From positions 31,317 through 95,316 of the forward strand of contig JBJLFR010000034.1 of assembly GCA_045565285.1 (NCBI GenBank): 64,000 nt of DNA. Reading direction: 5' to 3'. Position numbers and translations under genes: made by a program. The notes beneath the pieces are model-generated. The model did no database searches, had not been told where the DNA came from, and saw only the letters and a list, made by a program, of their open reading frames with translations. Source of the DNA: CACIIZ01 sp045565285 (GTDB lineage: Bacteria; Pseudomonadota; Alphaproteobacteria; Rhodobacterales; Rhodobacteraceae). Shown piece after piece: positions 36,323 to 46,085 of the stretch (its first letter is position 1; each line of letters starts with the position of its first letter).

Positions 36323-38980
36323 TTAATCCTCTATCAATGATGCTAACGCTGCAAATGGATTATTTGGGTCAAATTTTTTCTTATAATTATTTTTTTTAAT
36401 TTGTAATTTATTTTTAGAAATAGTTTGTTGGTGATAAGTATTTCTATTTTTAAGACGTTTACTAGAAGTTGTGCTTCTTTTTAATTTTTTATAATTATAT
36501 TTAAAAATAATTTGATTTTGTTTAATTTCCTTAATATTTAAGTCTTGGTAAGGCACAATTCCATTTATATCATTATCCCTTGCACTAATAGTAGTTGCAA
36601 AACTTCCTTCTTTATCCTTTTCAATAGTTTTAATATCTTTAATTGAGATTTTTTCAGACTTATAGCCCAAATTTTCCAAAATATCCTTTAATTGAATAAA
36701 GCTGAGACCTGTAATTGACAACATTTCTGAAGTTACTTTAAAACCATTTTTTGTATCTTCAGACCTTATAAGATCTGCTAATCTCTCCAACATATCAATT
36801 CTTACTGCTCTTGAACCAAGGTTTTTAAATCCAGCAATTTCATAAAAGGAATTTTCAACTTTATCTAAAATTGGAACTGTGACTAATCCTGGCAAAGGAG
36901 GGGTAATATTTTTCACTACTCTATTAAATATATTCCACAAAATAATCCTTAATCTAGTTGGTTCTGGCTTTAAAAATAATGGTTGAAATATACTATACTG
37001 ACCAAATCTGAATCCATATTTTCTAAATTTGGCTCTACAGTCTTGGTCAAGACTTTTTACTTCATTAATAACACGATCCCTTGATAAAACTCCCAAATGC
37101 TCACTTATTATGAAAACTAAACCAACAGAAATACCACCAATTTCTTTATCTTCAATTATTGAAAAAAGAGGAGAAAAATTTTGTTGAATGCAATTATTTG
37201 CAAAATATTGAATGCGAGTTTCAATTTTTTTTATAATTGAAGATGGAATAATATCCGAAATAATAGGTTCAACTTTTGGTTTATATATAGAATTTCCTCT
37301 AGTTAACCTTCCAATAATATTTTTTTGCCAAATGATTTCTCCTAAATTATTTATCGAAAATTCGGTATCAGGCGATTCATATAATTGATCTACAATATTC
37401 GTTATTTTTGATATAATTATATCTTTAGAAATCAAAATTAATTTTTTTCTATCTATAGAATTTTCTGGGCTCTTAAAAATAAAGTTTAAACCTTCAACTC
37501 TTCCAATTAGTTGATTTTCAACTAGCAAATCATTATTTTCATTAAATTCTGCGTTCAATTTTCCCTTTTCCCTAATTGTTTTTAACAATATAGTAGTTTT
37601 CCTATCAATGAAGCGTTCAATTAGAAGTTGATGAAGCTTATCTGATAACTTTTCTTCAATCGATTCTGCAGCTTCCTTTAAAAATAAAGGATTTTCAAGC
37701 CAGCTACTCCTATTAGCTACATAATTCCATGTTCTAATATATGATAATCTCCTAGATAGTTTTTCAATTTCACCATCATATTTATCTAACGATATAATTT
37801 TTTTTTCAAGCCATGTTTCAGGTAATTGGCCATTATCAATTAATAATAAAAATATTTCAGTCAAAATTTGCGTGTGATCTGTTAAAGAAATTTTTCTATA
37901 ATCAGGTATTTGACATATCTTCCATAAGAGTTTTACATCTTTAATATTTAATACTTTTTCAGATATTAAATTATTTTCAGACATTATCTTCAAAGTACTA
38001 AGGTCGGTATTTTCTCTAGATTTAATTAATCCTAAAATACTGGGTTTAACATTAAGAGTTTCAATAAGTGTAGGAAGATTATCAAAGGATAATTTTGAAT
38101 TTCTCCATTGTATTTTCTTTATATCTAAAAAACGGTGGTTTTCTATATTCTCAATAACATCGGATGTTAATTGCTCACAACCACCAGTAGTACCGAAGGT
38201 ACCGTCGGAAGTATATCGACCAGCTCTTCCAGCAATTTGGGCTAATTCATTGACAAATAGTTTTCTGTGGTTAAATCCGTCAAATTTTGTTAAACTAGCA
38301 AAAGAAACATTTGCTAAATCTAAGTTTAAACCCATACCAATTGCATCAGTAGCAACAAGATAATCAACTTCACCACTTTGGTATATGGCAACTTGTGAGT
38401 TTCTAGTTTTTGGAGATAATCCTCCTGTAACTATTGCGGCTCCGCCTTTTTCTCTTCTAATTATTTCTGCAATTGCATAAACTTCCTCAACCGAAAAACA
38501 AACTATTGCAGATCTAGGTTGAATTTTATTTATTTTTCGGGAGTCTAAATAAGTGAGTTTTGATAACCTTTTTCTAGATAAGAATTCAACTTTTGGTAAA
38601 ATTTTAGATAATATTCTCTTAATAGAACTAGATCCTAAAAATATAGTCTCCTTTTTTCCTCTAACATTTAATAATCTATTTGTAAAAATATGGCCTCTAT
38701 CAAGATCAGCACATAATTGAATTTCATCAATTGCTACAAAATCATAATTTAGATTTATAGGCATAGCTTCAACGGTACAAATCCAATATTTTGGATTTAT
38801 AGGCATAATTCTTTCTTCACCTGTAATTAAAGCAACATTTTGTTTGCCACATTTTTGACAAACTTTTTCATAAACTTCTCTAGCTAGCAATCTTAATGGT
38901 AAGCCAATCATACCACTTGGGTAATTAAGCATTCTATCAATAGCAAAGAAAGTTTTTCCCGTATTTGTAGGACCTAACAA
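36323..38980 (-). CDS. SUV3/MgpS-like RNA helicase
   Basis: An 885-residue superfamily 2 helicase: motif I GPTNTGKT at the very N-terminus, motif II DEIQL, motif III region FLGSSS, and the C-terminal helicase motifs TDAIGMGLNL and QIAGRAGRYT. A long helical extension and a lysine-rich tail follow. It is likely to unwind RNA or act in ribosome/RNA decay. The only in-frame start is the TTG at 38980, which leaves just two residues before the P-loop. If one A were missing near 38984-38986, the ATG at 39018 would give MLKKSKSTENIKALLGPTN, a far more usual N-terminus. Confidence 0.85.
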   Translation of the reverse strand: MLGPTNTGKTFFAIDRMLNYPSGMIGLPLRLLAREVYEKVCQKCGKQNVALITGEERIMPINPKYWICTVEAMPINLNYDFVAIDEIQLCADLDRGHIFTNRLLNVRGKKETIFLGSSSIKRILSKILPKVEFLSRKRLSKLTYLDSRKINKIQPRSAIVCFSVEEVYAIAEIIRREKGGAAIVTGGLSPKTRNSQVAIYQSGEVDYLVATDAIGMGLNLDLANVSFASLTKFDGFNHRKLFVNELAQIAGRAGRYTSDGTFGTTGGCEQLTSDVIENIENHRFLDIKKIQWRNSKLSFDNLPTLIETLNVKPSILGLIKSRENTDLSTLKIMSENNLISEKVLNIKDVKLLWKICQIPDYRKISLTDHTQILTEIFLLLIDNGQLPETWLEKKIISLDKYDGEIEKLSRRLSYIRTWNYVANRSSWLENPLFLKEAAESIEEKLSDKLHQLLIERFIDRKTTILLKTIREKGKLNAEFNENNDLLVENQLIGRVEGLNFIFKSPENSIDRKKLILISKDIIISKITNIVDQLYESPDTEFSINNLGEIIWQKNIIGRLTRGNSIYKPKVEPIISDIIPSSIIKKIETRIQYFANNCIQQNFSPLFSIIEDKEIGGISVGLVFIISEHLGVLSRDRVINEVKSLDQDCRAKFRKYGFRFGQYSIFQPLFLKPEPTRLRIILWNIFNRVVKNITPPLPGLVTVPILDKVENSFYEIAGFKNLGSRAVRIDMLERLADLIRSEDTKNGFKVTSEMLSITGLSFIQLKDILENLGYKSEKISIKDIKTIEKDKEGSFATTISARDNDINGIVPYQDLNIKEIKQNQIIFKYNYKKLKRSTTSSKRLKNRNTYHQQTISKNKLQIKKNNYKKKFDPNNPFAALASLIED

Positions 38981-39179
38981 TGCTTTATATTTTCAGTTGA
39001 TTTACTTTTTTTTAGCATCAATTTTGAATTATTATCTACATAAAATAATTTAGTCTTGATTCTGACTACTACTAAAATTAAATAAAAATCAGAAACTAGA
39101 AATAAATTTTATTTTAAATTTTCGAATTTCATTTTACAATAATTAAAAATTAAATAATAAAAAAATATGAGGAATTTTA

Positions 39180-39470
39180 ATGTCAAATATTATAGAAACT
39201 GCCATTAAGGCACTAGAAGAAAAACTGGAAGATAAAAGCATCGATTTTAGTGCTAAATTTGAAATTGAAAATGAAGGATCCATAGTCCTTGATGGAAGTG
39301 GTGTTAGAGAATCTTCTGAAGAAACCGAATGTACTTTAATAGCCAGTGCTGAAACTTTTCAAAACATTTTAGAAGGAGAGATAAATCCAACTTCAGCTTT
39401 TATGGGAGGAAGTCTTAAAGTTGAAGGTAGTATGGGGGTAGCAATGCAGTTAGGTAATATCCTTGCCTAA
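39180..39470 (+). CDS. SCP2 sterol-transfer domain protein
   Basis: A 96-residue single-domain SCP2 protein. Recognisable are the central GSIVLDGSGVRES strand region, ECTLIASAETFQNILEGEINPTSAF and the closing GGSLKVEGSMGVAMQL. The fold binds lipids or acyl-CoAs in a hydrophobic tunnel. It starts a plus-strand pair with the hydrolase, whose TTG start overlaps its last codons by 8 bases. RBS-like AGGAAT precedes the ATG. Confidence 0.85.
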   Translation: MSNIIETAIKALEEKLEDKSIDFSAKFEIENEGSIVLDGSGVRESSEETECTLIASAETFQNILEGEINPTSAFMGGSLKVEGSMGVAMQLGNILA

Positions 39471-40410
39471 AAGCACCCTTAACCCCTTACCTAGATTAGG
39501 GATTAAACTCCTACCAGGAGGAATACTTGATTATATACAAACAGAAGATAGAAAATTTATAAGATATGGGTATTGGGAAAAGGGTGATAAAGGTACTGTA
39601 ATAATTCTACCTGGTAGAACTGAGTATATAGAAAAATATAATATAGTAATTCAAGAATTTTTAGATAGAAACTTTTCTGTAGTATGTATTGACTGGAGAG
39701 GCCAGGGATTATCTCAAAGGCCACATGGTAGAACTGACATAGGTCATGTAAAAGACTTCTTTGAATACCAAATAGACTTAGAAACAATCTTAGACCATTT
39801 GAAGGTTACATTAGACAAGAAACCAAAATTACTTTTTGCACATAGCATGGGTGGCTGTATAGGTTTGAGGTGCTTATTAAGAAATACAACATTTAAATGT
39901 TCTATTTTTTCTGGACCACTTTGGGGCTTGCCAGTGTCTGATTTGACTGTTTCAATTTTAATTCCTATCTTCAATCTAGCAATTTCTATGGGACTTGGTT
40001 TGCTTACTTATCCATATAAAATTGACGGTTTTAACATTCTTACAAAACCATTTGAAAAAAACTTATTAACAAAAAACATAGATGCTTATAATGAATTACG
40101 AGAGAATTTATTAATTGATCCCAGATTAGGTTTAGGACGGCCGACATTAAGTTGGCTTAAAGCTCTTAATGATGAATTGCAAAAGCTAGCAAAAATGCCT
40201 CCACCTGAAATTCCTCAACTTACATTTTTAGGAGAATCTGATGTAGTGATTTCAAAAAAAGCAGTTCAATCTAGGATGGCAAGAACTCCAATGGGGGAAT
40301 TGAAAATTTTACCAGGTGCAATGCATGAAGTATTTTTTGAAACTCCTGATATTAAAGAGGAAATATGGGAAGAAATTGATAAATTCTTGAACAAAAATTT
40401 TTCTTACTAA
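39463..40410 (+). CDS. alpha/beta hydrolase, lysophospholipase/monoacylglycerol lipase-like
   Basis: A 315-residue serine hydrolase of the PldB/monoglyceride-lipase type. IILPGRTEYIEKYN is the oxyanion-hole segment, CIDWRGQGLSQRP follows, the nucleophile elbow is AHSMGG, the acid is in GESDVVIS, and the histidine is in GAMHEV. It probably removes an acyl chain from lysophospholipids or monoglycerides. The start is a TTG inside the preceding SCP2 gene, so production of a lipid carrier and a lipid hydrolase is coupled. Confidence 0.83.
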   Translation: MPKSTLNPLPRLGIKLLPGGILDYIQTEDRKFIRYGYWEKGDKGTVIILPGRTEYIEKYNIVIQEFLDRNFSVVCIDWRGQGLSQRPHGRTDIGHVKDFFEYQIDLETILDHLKVTLDKKPKLLFAHSMGGCIGLRCLLRNTTFKCSIFSGPLWGLPVSDLTVSILIPIFNLAISMGLGLLTYPYKIDGFNILTKPFEKNLLTKNIDAYNELRENLLIDPRLGLGRPTLSWLKALNDELQKLAKMPPPEIPQLTFLGESDVVISKKAVQSRMARTPMGELKILPGAMHEVFFETPDIKEEIWEEIDKFLNKNFSY

Positions 40411-40443
40411 AATTTTAGTATAGCAATTTATGAATTAATCAAA

Positions 40444-41226
40444 CTAAGTATATCTAGCCAATAACTCTAAGGCTTCCTTATGAACACAATCATTACCAGA
40501 TGCTAAAATTCTTCCCTGAGTAAAATTATTCCCACCTCTCCAGTCTGAAAAAATACCTCCTGCGGCTTTGATCACACAAAGAGGTGCTTGTATATCATAG
40601 TATTTCATTGATGATTCCACAATCAGATCAATATTACCATATGCTAATAATCCATATGCATAAGAATCAAGAGAATATCTTGAAAGTTTACAATGTTTTC
40701 TTAATTCTGCCATAGCAGAATTTTCATTATTACTTCCCATGTTTGGATCAGTAGTATGTATTATTGCATTTGAAACTTTTTTACAATTTTTTACAAAGAT
40801 TTTTTTTGAAATCCCTTTATGAAAATACTCACAAATATTATGCTGTCCAATAAACATTTCATCACTAAATGGTTGATATATGATTCCAAAATGATGCTTT
40901 TCCCCTTCAATTAAGGCAACTAATATTGTCCATGAAATTTGACCTGCCATAAAACCTCTTGTGCCATCAATTGGGTCAATTATCCATGAAAATCCACTGC
41001 TACCTTTAATATCAACTTTTTCTTCACTATAAATAGTATCATTGGGTCTATTTTTAAGGATTAGATTCATCATAATACTTTCTGTATTTTCATCCGCTTT
41101 AGATACTGGATCAAAATGAGTAGTTGATTTATTTTTGAAACTTAAATCTGATTTCCTAAAATAATTCATTGCCTCTTTCCCACCAGCAATTGCAACCTTT
41201 TTACCTAAATCTATTAAATCTTGCAT
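40444..41226 (-). CDS. inositol-monophosphatase family (HisN-type histidinol-phosphatase candidate)
   Basis: A 260-residue phosphatase with metal-binding residues in TIYSEE, WIIDPIDGTRGFM and the C-terminal YYDIQAPLCVIKAAGG. The DPIDGTRGFMAG form and the length resemble the HisN (TIGR02067) branch, which dephosphorylates histidinol phosphate, rather than SuhB or CysQ. This sub-assignment is tentative because other his genes are absent here. Confidence 0.75.
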   Translation of the reverse strand: MQDLIDLGKKVAIAGGKEAMNYFRKSDLSFKNKSTTHFDPVSKADENTESIMMNLILKNRPNDTIYSEEKVDIKGSSGFSWIIDPIDGTRGFMAGQISWTILVALIEGEKHHFGIIYQPFSDEMFIGQHNICEYFHKGISKKIFVKNCKKVSNAIIHTTDPNMGSNNENSAMAELRKHCKLSRYSLDSYAYGLLAYGNIDLIVESSMKYYDIQAPLCVIKAAGGIFSDWRGGNNFTQGRILASGNDCVHKEALELLARYT

Positions 41227-41275
41227 TTTGTTTTTTCACTATTTTAAAATTAAATTTTCTATTATGGTTAGATAA

Positions 41276-41941
41276 TTATTTATTTTTACTAAAACTTGAT
41301 ATAAATTTATTAAAAGTTGGGAATATCCCTTTAACTATTATTTCCACTCCTTTTTCATTGGGATGCAGCATATCTTCTTGAAGATAATTGGATAAATCAT
41401 TTTCCTTATTTAAAAGTGGGGCCATTAAATCTGGGTATAAAGATAATCCAAACTCATCTGCTAAATCTGAAAAGATACTATCGAATTCATTTTTATATTC
41501 TATTCCAAAGTTTTCAATTGATCTTATACCAATTAGTAATATTGGTAATTTTTTTTCTCTAAGTTTAATTATAATTTTGGATAAATTTTCTTTTGAATAT
41601 TTAGGAGATATTCCTCTCAACATATCATTAGCTCCTAAGGAAAGAGCTACAGCATTTATGTCTTCAGTAATACTCCAATCAATTCTTGATAGTCCACCTG
41701 CAGTTGTATCTCCGGATACTCCAGCATTTATTAAAGAGACATTATTCCCTTTTTCCATAAACTTTTTTTGCAACTGATTTACAAACCCTTTATCTTTTGA
41801 CAATCCATAACCTTGAATTAAACTATCACCGACTATTATTAATTTATATTTCTCAAATTTTTGTGTCGCATTAGAAAAAAAAGGTAAAAACAAAATTAAT
41901 AAAAATAACCATGCCTTATTGTAATTAAAAATAATACTCAT
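41276..41941 (-). CDS. tesA: TesA-like GDSL acyl-CoA thioesterase/arylesterase
   Basis: A 221-residue SGNH hydrolase with a signal peptide (AWLFLLILFLPFFSNA). The four blocks are visible: IIVGDSLIQGYG (catalytic Ser), GVSGDTTAGG (Gly), LGANDMLRG (Asn), and DMLHPNEKG (Asp and His). The mature enzyme is periplasmic. It is divergently arranged to a YbbA-type ATPase and YbbP-type permease, the same arrangement as tesA-ybbA-ybbP in E. coli, which supports the identification. Confidence 0.87.
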   Translation of the reverse strand: MSIIFNYNKAWLFLLILFLPFFSNATQKFEKYKLIIVGDSLIQGYGLSKDKGFVNQLQKKFMEKGNNVSLINAGVSGDTTAGGLSRIDWSITEDINAVALSLGANDMLRGISPKYSKENLSKIIIKLREKKLPILLIGIRSIENFGIEYKNEFDSIFSDLADEFGLSLYPDLMAPLLNKENDLSNYLQEDMLHPNEKGVEIIVKGIFPTFNKFISSFSKNK

Positions 41942-41975
41942 ATATCAAATCTCATCCTGATGATAATTAAGTCTC

Positions 41976-42655
41976 ATGAAAAAAAATACTCTCATTAAAA
42001 CAACTGATTTATGTTTATCATTTCTAACTGCATCTGGTAAACTGCAAATACTAAATTCAGTAAATTTCTCATTGTATGAAAAAGAAACTGTAGCATTAGT
42101 TGGTCCATCAGGGTCTGGTAAATCTTCATTATTAATGCTTTTAGGTGGTTTGGAAGAAAGTAATTCCGGTTCAATCAACATTTTTGGTAATAACATTACA
42201 AAAATGTCAGAAGACCAACTAGCGAACCTTAGAAAAAAAACAATGGGTATTGTATTTCAGTCATTCCACTTAATTCCAACAATAACAGCACTTGATAATG
42301 TGTGTATTCCTTTAGAATTAGTGGGTTATTCAGAGGTTAAAAATAGAGCAATAGAAATATTGTCAGAAGTTGGTTTAGATAAACGATTAAACCATTTTCC
42401 TTCTCAATTATCAGGTGGAGAACAACAAAGAGTGGCAATAGCAGAGAGCATTAGCTATAAAACCAAAAATAATTTTAGCAGATGAACCTACTGGAAATTT
42501 AGATCAAAAAACTGGAATAAAAATTATTGATCTTCTTTTTAATTTAAACAAAAAAAAATAAAAGTAGTTTAATTATAGTAACGCACTCAGTTGAACTTGC
42601 AAATAAATGTCAAAGGCAAGTTAAATTAGTGAATGGTAAAACTATAGAGAGCTAA
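41976..42655 (+). pseudogene. ybbA: YbbA/LolD-type ABC transporter ATPase, two +1 frameshifts
   Basis: The first frame (41976-42485) shows Walker A GPSGSGKSS, Q-loop VFQSFHLIPTI and signature LSGGEQQRVAIA. It then reads GAG-AGC where family members have an arginine: removing one base from GAGAG at 42444-42448 restores VAIARALAIKPKIILADEPTGNLD. A second surplus base in the A9 run at 42550-42558 interrupts the part before the H-loop; with eight A residues the frame gives NKSSLIIVTHSVELANK and ends at the TAA of 42653-42655, 11 bases before the permease. The ATPase is therefore complete apart from two insertions. Normal length would be about 226 residues. Confidence 0.82.
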
Positions 42656-42666
42656 CGGTAAATAAA

Positions 42667-45207
42667 TTGTCAACTTTATCGCTAATTAAATTTGCAATTA
42701 AAGACCTAAGAGGAGGATTAAATAAATTTTGGGTTTTCTTTATTTGTCTATTTTTTGGTGTTTTAACAATTTCGTCAATTGGAACTTTTAGAGAAAGTAT
42801 TAAAGCAGGATTACAAAAAGAAGCCTCTGAAATATTAGGTGGTGATATATCCATCACCCTTGCTTACAGAGGTGCAACATTAAATGAATTAAATGAGATT
42901 AAAAAAATCTCTACATCTTTTACAGAAGTAATTTCTTTTAGAAGCATGGTTTCTACAATTGATGAAGGAAAAGAATATAATCAAGCTTTAGTACAAGTAA
43001 AAAGTGTAGATCAGAACTACCCTTTGATAGGTAAAGTAAAAATAAAACCTGATGTAAGCATAAAAAATGCCTTAAAAAAAAAGCAGGGTAAATATGGAAT
43101 TATCGTAGAAAAAAATTTACTGAATCAACTTGGTTTAAGGGTGGGTTCAAATCTAAAGCTTGGTAATTCATTGTATGTAATTCGTGGAACCATCTCAAAT
43201 ATTCCTGATATTGGTTCCAATGGTTTTAGTTTAGGCTCAAAAGTTATTTTAAATACAAAATCATTAAAAAATTCTGGATTATTAAAACAAGGAACTCTTT
43301 TTGAAACTAATTACTATCTAAAGGTTTCTAATAAAAGAGATTTAGAAAAAATTAAATCTCTTTTTTTTGAAAAGTTTTATGACAAAGGTTTTCGCTGGAG
43401 AGATATTAGGAATCCCGCCCCTGGAATTGAAGCAGTAGTTAATAGGCTATATTTCTTTCTTACTATATTAGGTATGTCGGGATTAATAATTGGAGGGGTC
43501 GGAGTAAGCACATCTGTTTCATCTTACTTAAATATTAAAAGAGGAACTATAGCAACATTAAAAACTTTAGGTTCGACTAGTAATATGTTAATTAAAATTT
43601 ACCTATTTCAAATCTTAATAATGTCTTTTATTGGAACTTTTTTGGGAGCAATAACAGGTAGTTTTCTATTAAAACTATTTGAACCTACCCTAAACAAGAT
43701 TATTCCTTTCCCTTTAAGTGTAGAAGTTTTTATTCAACCCATTTTAATTTCACTAGTTTTAGGTATTCTTATAAGCTTAATTTTTTCTTTAATCCCCTTA
43801 TTCAATTTTTGCGATAAGAAAACTACTTACCTCTATAGATCCCATAGTTTCAATTCCAGATTCGAGTTACCTAACTTACGGCAATTATTCTATATTATTT
43901 TACTTATTTCTATTCTAATCACCATAATTTTGCTTTTATCCCCAGATATAAAATTAGCACTTTGGTTTATTTTTGGATCAATATTTTCTTTTATAATATT
44001 AAATTTAATGGCTTTAATTATAAAAAATTCATCAAAAAAATTAATTTCAAAAAACAAAATTCATAAAATGCTATCTCTTAAATTGGCTTTGGCATCTATC
44101 AGTAGCGAAAATGGTGAAAACAAATCTGTTTTATTATCTATTGGAATTGGTCTCATTGTCCTTTCAACTATGGGCCAAATTGAAAATAATTTACAATCTA
44201 CTCTTACTAACGATATACCAAAAAAAGCACCACTATACTTTTTGATTGATATTCAAAAAAATCAAAAAGATAACTTGATTTCTTTGCTGAAGGAAAAAAA
44301 ATTAATTTCTGATATTAAAACTGCTCCTATGCTTAGAGGTTTTATTACAAAAATTAATAACGTGGATGTTTCAGAATTGAATATTGATCATTGGGCTCTT
44401 AGGGGAGATAGGGGAATTACTTATGAGGCTATGCCTACAACTGCTGAAAAAATTACAAAAGGCAAATGGTGGCCATCAAATTATGATGGTCCACCATTAA
44501 TTAGTTTTGCTCAAAACGAAGCAAATGAATTAGGCTTAAGTATTGGGGACACTATTACAGTTAATATTTTGGGTAGAGATTTAACAGGAACTATTAGTAG
44601 TTTTAGAGAAGTAAATTTTGCCACAATGGGAATTAATTTTTTAATGGTATTTAATCCAAAAGCACTAATAAATGCTCCACATACCAGCATTGCAACTATT
44701 TATGCACCAAAGAATTTTGAAACAAAAATTGTAAAAATAATAACTCGCAATTTTCCTAATATTACATCTGTCTCTGTAGGAGAAACGGTAAAGAAAGTAC
44801 AAGATATTATTTTAAAATCCTCAATGATAATTAAATGGTGTGCCTCATTGATAATTTTTCTCGGCTTTTTTGTAATTATTGGAGCTCTTTCAACTTCAGA
44901 ACAAAATAGAATTTTTGAATCTTCTATTCTAAAAACATTAGGAGCATCAAGAAAAATTATATTTTTATCACTTATATTAAGATCTATAATAATAGGTGGC
45001 TTTGCAGGTATAGTTTCAATAAGTATAAGTACTCTTATGTCATGGGTGATTATTACATATTTTTTAAATAGTGACTTTAGCTTTTTTATTTTTTCAGCAG
45101 TTTGGGTAACTCTGATTGGTATTTTTATTTCACTTATAACTAGTAGTTTTTTTTCTATAAAACCATTAAATTCAAAACCTTCTAAAATATTAAGAGCAGC
45201 TGATTAA
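42667..45207 (+). CDS. ybbP: YbbP-like FtsX-family ABC permease
   Basis: An 846-residue inner-membrane protein. A first helix (about residues 22-40) is followed by a periplasmic domain, an FtsX block (GLIIGGVGVSTSVSSYL, KRGTIATLKTLGS, about 270-370), two further helices (about 410-450), a second periplasmic domain and a closing FtsX block with RIFESSILKTLGASRKI (about 715-835). It matches E. coli YbbP in size, topology and gene order. Start is TTG at 42667. The frame is intact although the upstream ATPase is not. Confidence 0.87.
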   Translation: MSTLSLIKFAIKDLRGGLNKFWVFFICLFFGVLTISSIGTFRESIKAGLQKEASEILGGDISITLAYRGATLNELNEIKKISTSFTEVISFRSMVSTIDEGKEYNQALVQVKSVDQNYPLIGKVKIKPDVSIKNALKKKQGKYGIIVEKNLLNQLGLRVGSNLKLGNSLYVIRGTISNIPDIGSNGFSLGSKVILNTKSLKNSGLLKQGTLFETNYYLKVSNKRDLEKIKSLFFEKFYDKGFRWRDIRNPAPGIEAVVNRLYFFLTILGMSGLIIGGVGVSTSVSSYLNIKRGTIATLKTLGSTSNMLIKIYLFQILIMSFIGTFLGAITGSFLLKLFEPTLNKIIPFPLSVEVFIQPILISLVLGILISLIFSLIPLFNFCDKKTTYLYRSHSFNSRFELPNLRQLFYIILLISILITIILLLSPDIKLALWFIFGSIFSFIILNLMALIIKNSSKKLISKNKIHKMLSLKLALASISSENGENKSVLLSIGIGLIVLSTMGQIENNLQSTLTNDIPKKAPLYFLIDIQKNQKDNLISLLKEKKLISDIKTAPMLRGFITKINNVDVSELNIDHWALRGDRGITYEAMPTTAEKITKGKWWPSNYDGPPLISFAQNEANELGLSIGDTITVNILGRDLTGTISSFREVNFATMGINFLMVFNPKALINAPHTSIATIYAPKNFETKIVKIITRNFPNITSVSVGETVKKVQDIILKSSMIIKWCASLIIFLGFFVIIGALSTSEQNRIFESSILKTLGASRKIIFLSLILRSIIIGGFAGIVSISISTLMSWVIITYFLNSDFSFFIFSAVWVTLIGIFISLITSSFFSIKPLNSKPSKILRAAD

Positions 45208-45305
45208 CCCAAAGTAAATAAGAAAAAAATCAAAAAACTCTTGAATTTTTTATCAATTACTACAATATTATAATTAGTTTAATCCATAATGTTAAGGAGA
45301 TATTT

Positions 45306-46034
45306 ATGGCAGAATTTGATTCAATTAGAACGGCCACACGTTCTGATAGTAACGTAAACATTGATAGTGGCCTACGAGCCCACATGAACAAAGTTTATGG
45401 GTTAATGGCAGTTGCAATGGTAATTACTGGTGCAGTTGCTTGGTCAATAGGAACTTCACCACAACTTGTAGGTGCACTATTCAGTAATTCAATTATATCA
45501 CTTGTAGTAATGTTTGCTCCATTAGGGTTTGTATTTTTTCTCTCAGCCAGGGTAATGAAAATGAGTTATTCAGCCGGACAACTTTCTTTTTGGTTGTTCT
45601 CTGGTTTAATGGGTCTTTCTTTATCAACTATTTTTGTGGTATATACCGGTGCTTCTATTGCAAACGCTTTTTTTACTACCGCCATCGCTTTTGGCGCAAT
45701 GAGCTTATTCGGATACACGACCAAAAAAGACTTATCAGGCATGGGTAGATTTTTGTTTATGGGCGTTATTGGACTTATCGTAGCAATGATTATTAATTGG
45801 TTTACACAAAGTCCAGGATTAGAATTTGCTATTAATGTATTGGGAGTTCTAATATTTGCAGGATTAACTGCATACGATACGCAAAATATTAAAAATACTT
45901 ACTTAAGTATTAGAAGCGCACCAAATGGTGAAGAAATTGCAGCCAAAGCAGGGATTTTAGGTGCACTTTCTTTATATATAAATTTCTTAAATATGTTTAT
46001 GTTTTTGTTACAATTTATGGGAAATAGAGAATAA
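45306..46034 (+). CDS. Bax inhibitor-1/YccA family membrane protein
   Basis: A 242-residue protein with seven predicted membrane helices and the family features MNKVYGLMAVAMVITGAVAW at the N-terminus and FAGLTAYDTQNIK in the sixth segment. In E. coli YccA modulates the FtsH protease; YbhL/YetJ act as pH-dependent calcium channels. It has a strong Shine-Dalgarno AAGGAGA at 45294-45300 and is followed by an intrinsic terminator, so it is a separate transcript. Confidence 0.88.
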   Translation: MAEFDSIRTATRSDSNVNIDSGLRAHMNKVYGLMAVAMVITGAVAWSIGTSPQLVGALFSNSIISLVVMFAPLGFVFFLSARVMKMSYSAGQLSFWLFSGLMGLSLSTIFVVYTGASIANAFFTTAIAFGAMSLFGYTTKKDLSGMGRFLFMGVIGLIVAMIINWFTQSPGLEFAINVLGVLIFAGLTAYDTQNIKNTYLSIRSAPNGEEIAAKAGILGALSLYINFLNMFMFLLQFMGNRE

Positions 46035-46058
46035 ATATAATTATTATATATTAAAATG

Positions 46059-46085
46059 AAAAAGGCCGCATTTTGTGGCCTTTTT
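46059..46085. terminator. bidirectional intrinsic terminator between yccA-like gene and rpmG
   Basis: A near-perfect palindrome, AAAAAGGCCGCA / TGTGGCCTTTTT with a three-T loop and one G-U pair. The A run on one side and T run on the other allow termination in both directions. It lies 25 bases after the Bax-inhibitor gene, and its edge touches the TGA of rpmG on the opposite strand. Confidence 0.85.

Noticed and set aside
41388..41777. 129-codon plus-strand open frame inside tesA
   Set aside because: tesA on the minus strand has a signal peptide and all GDSL blocks; this frame is its shadow.
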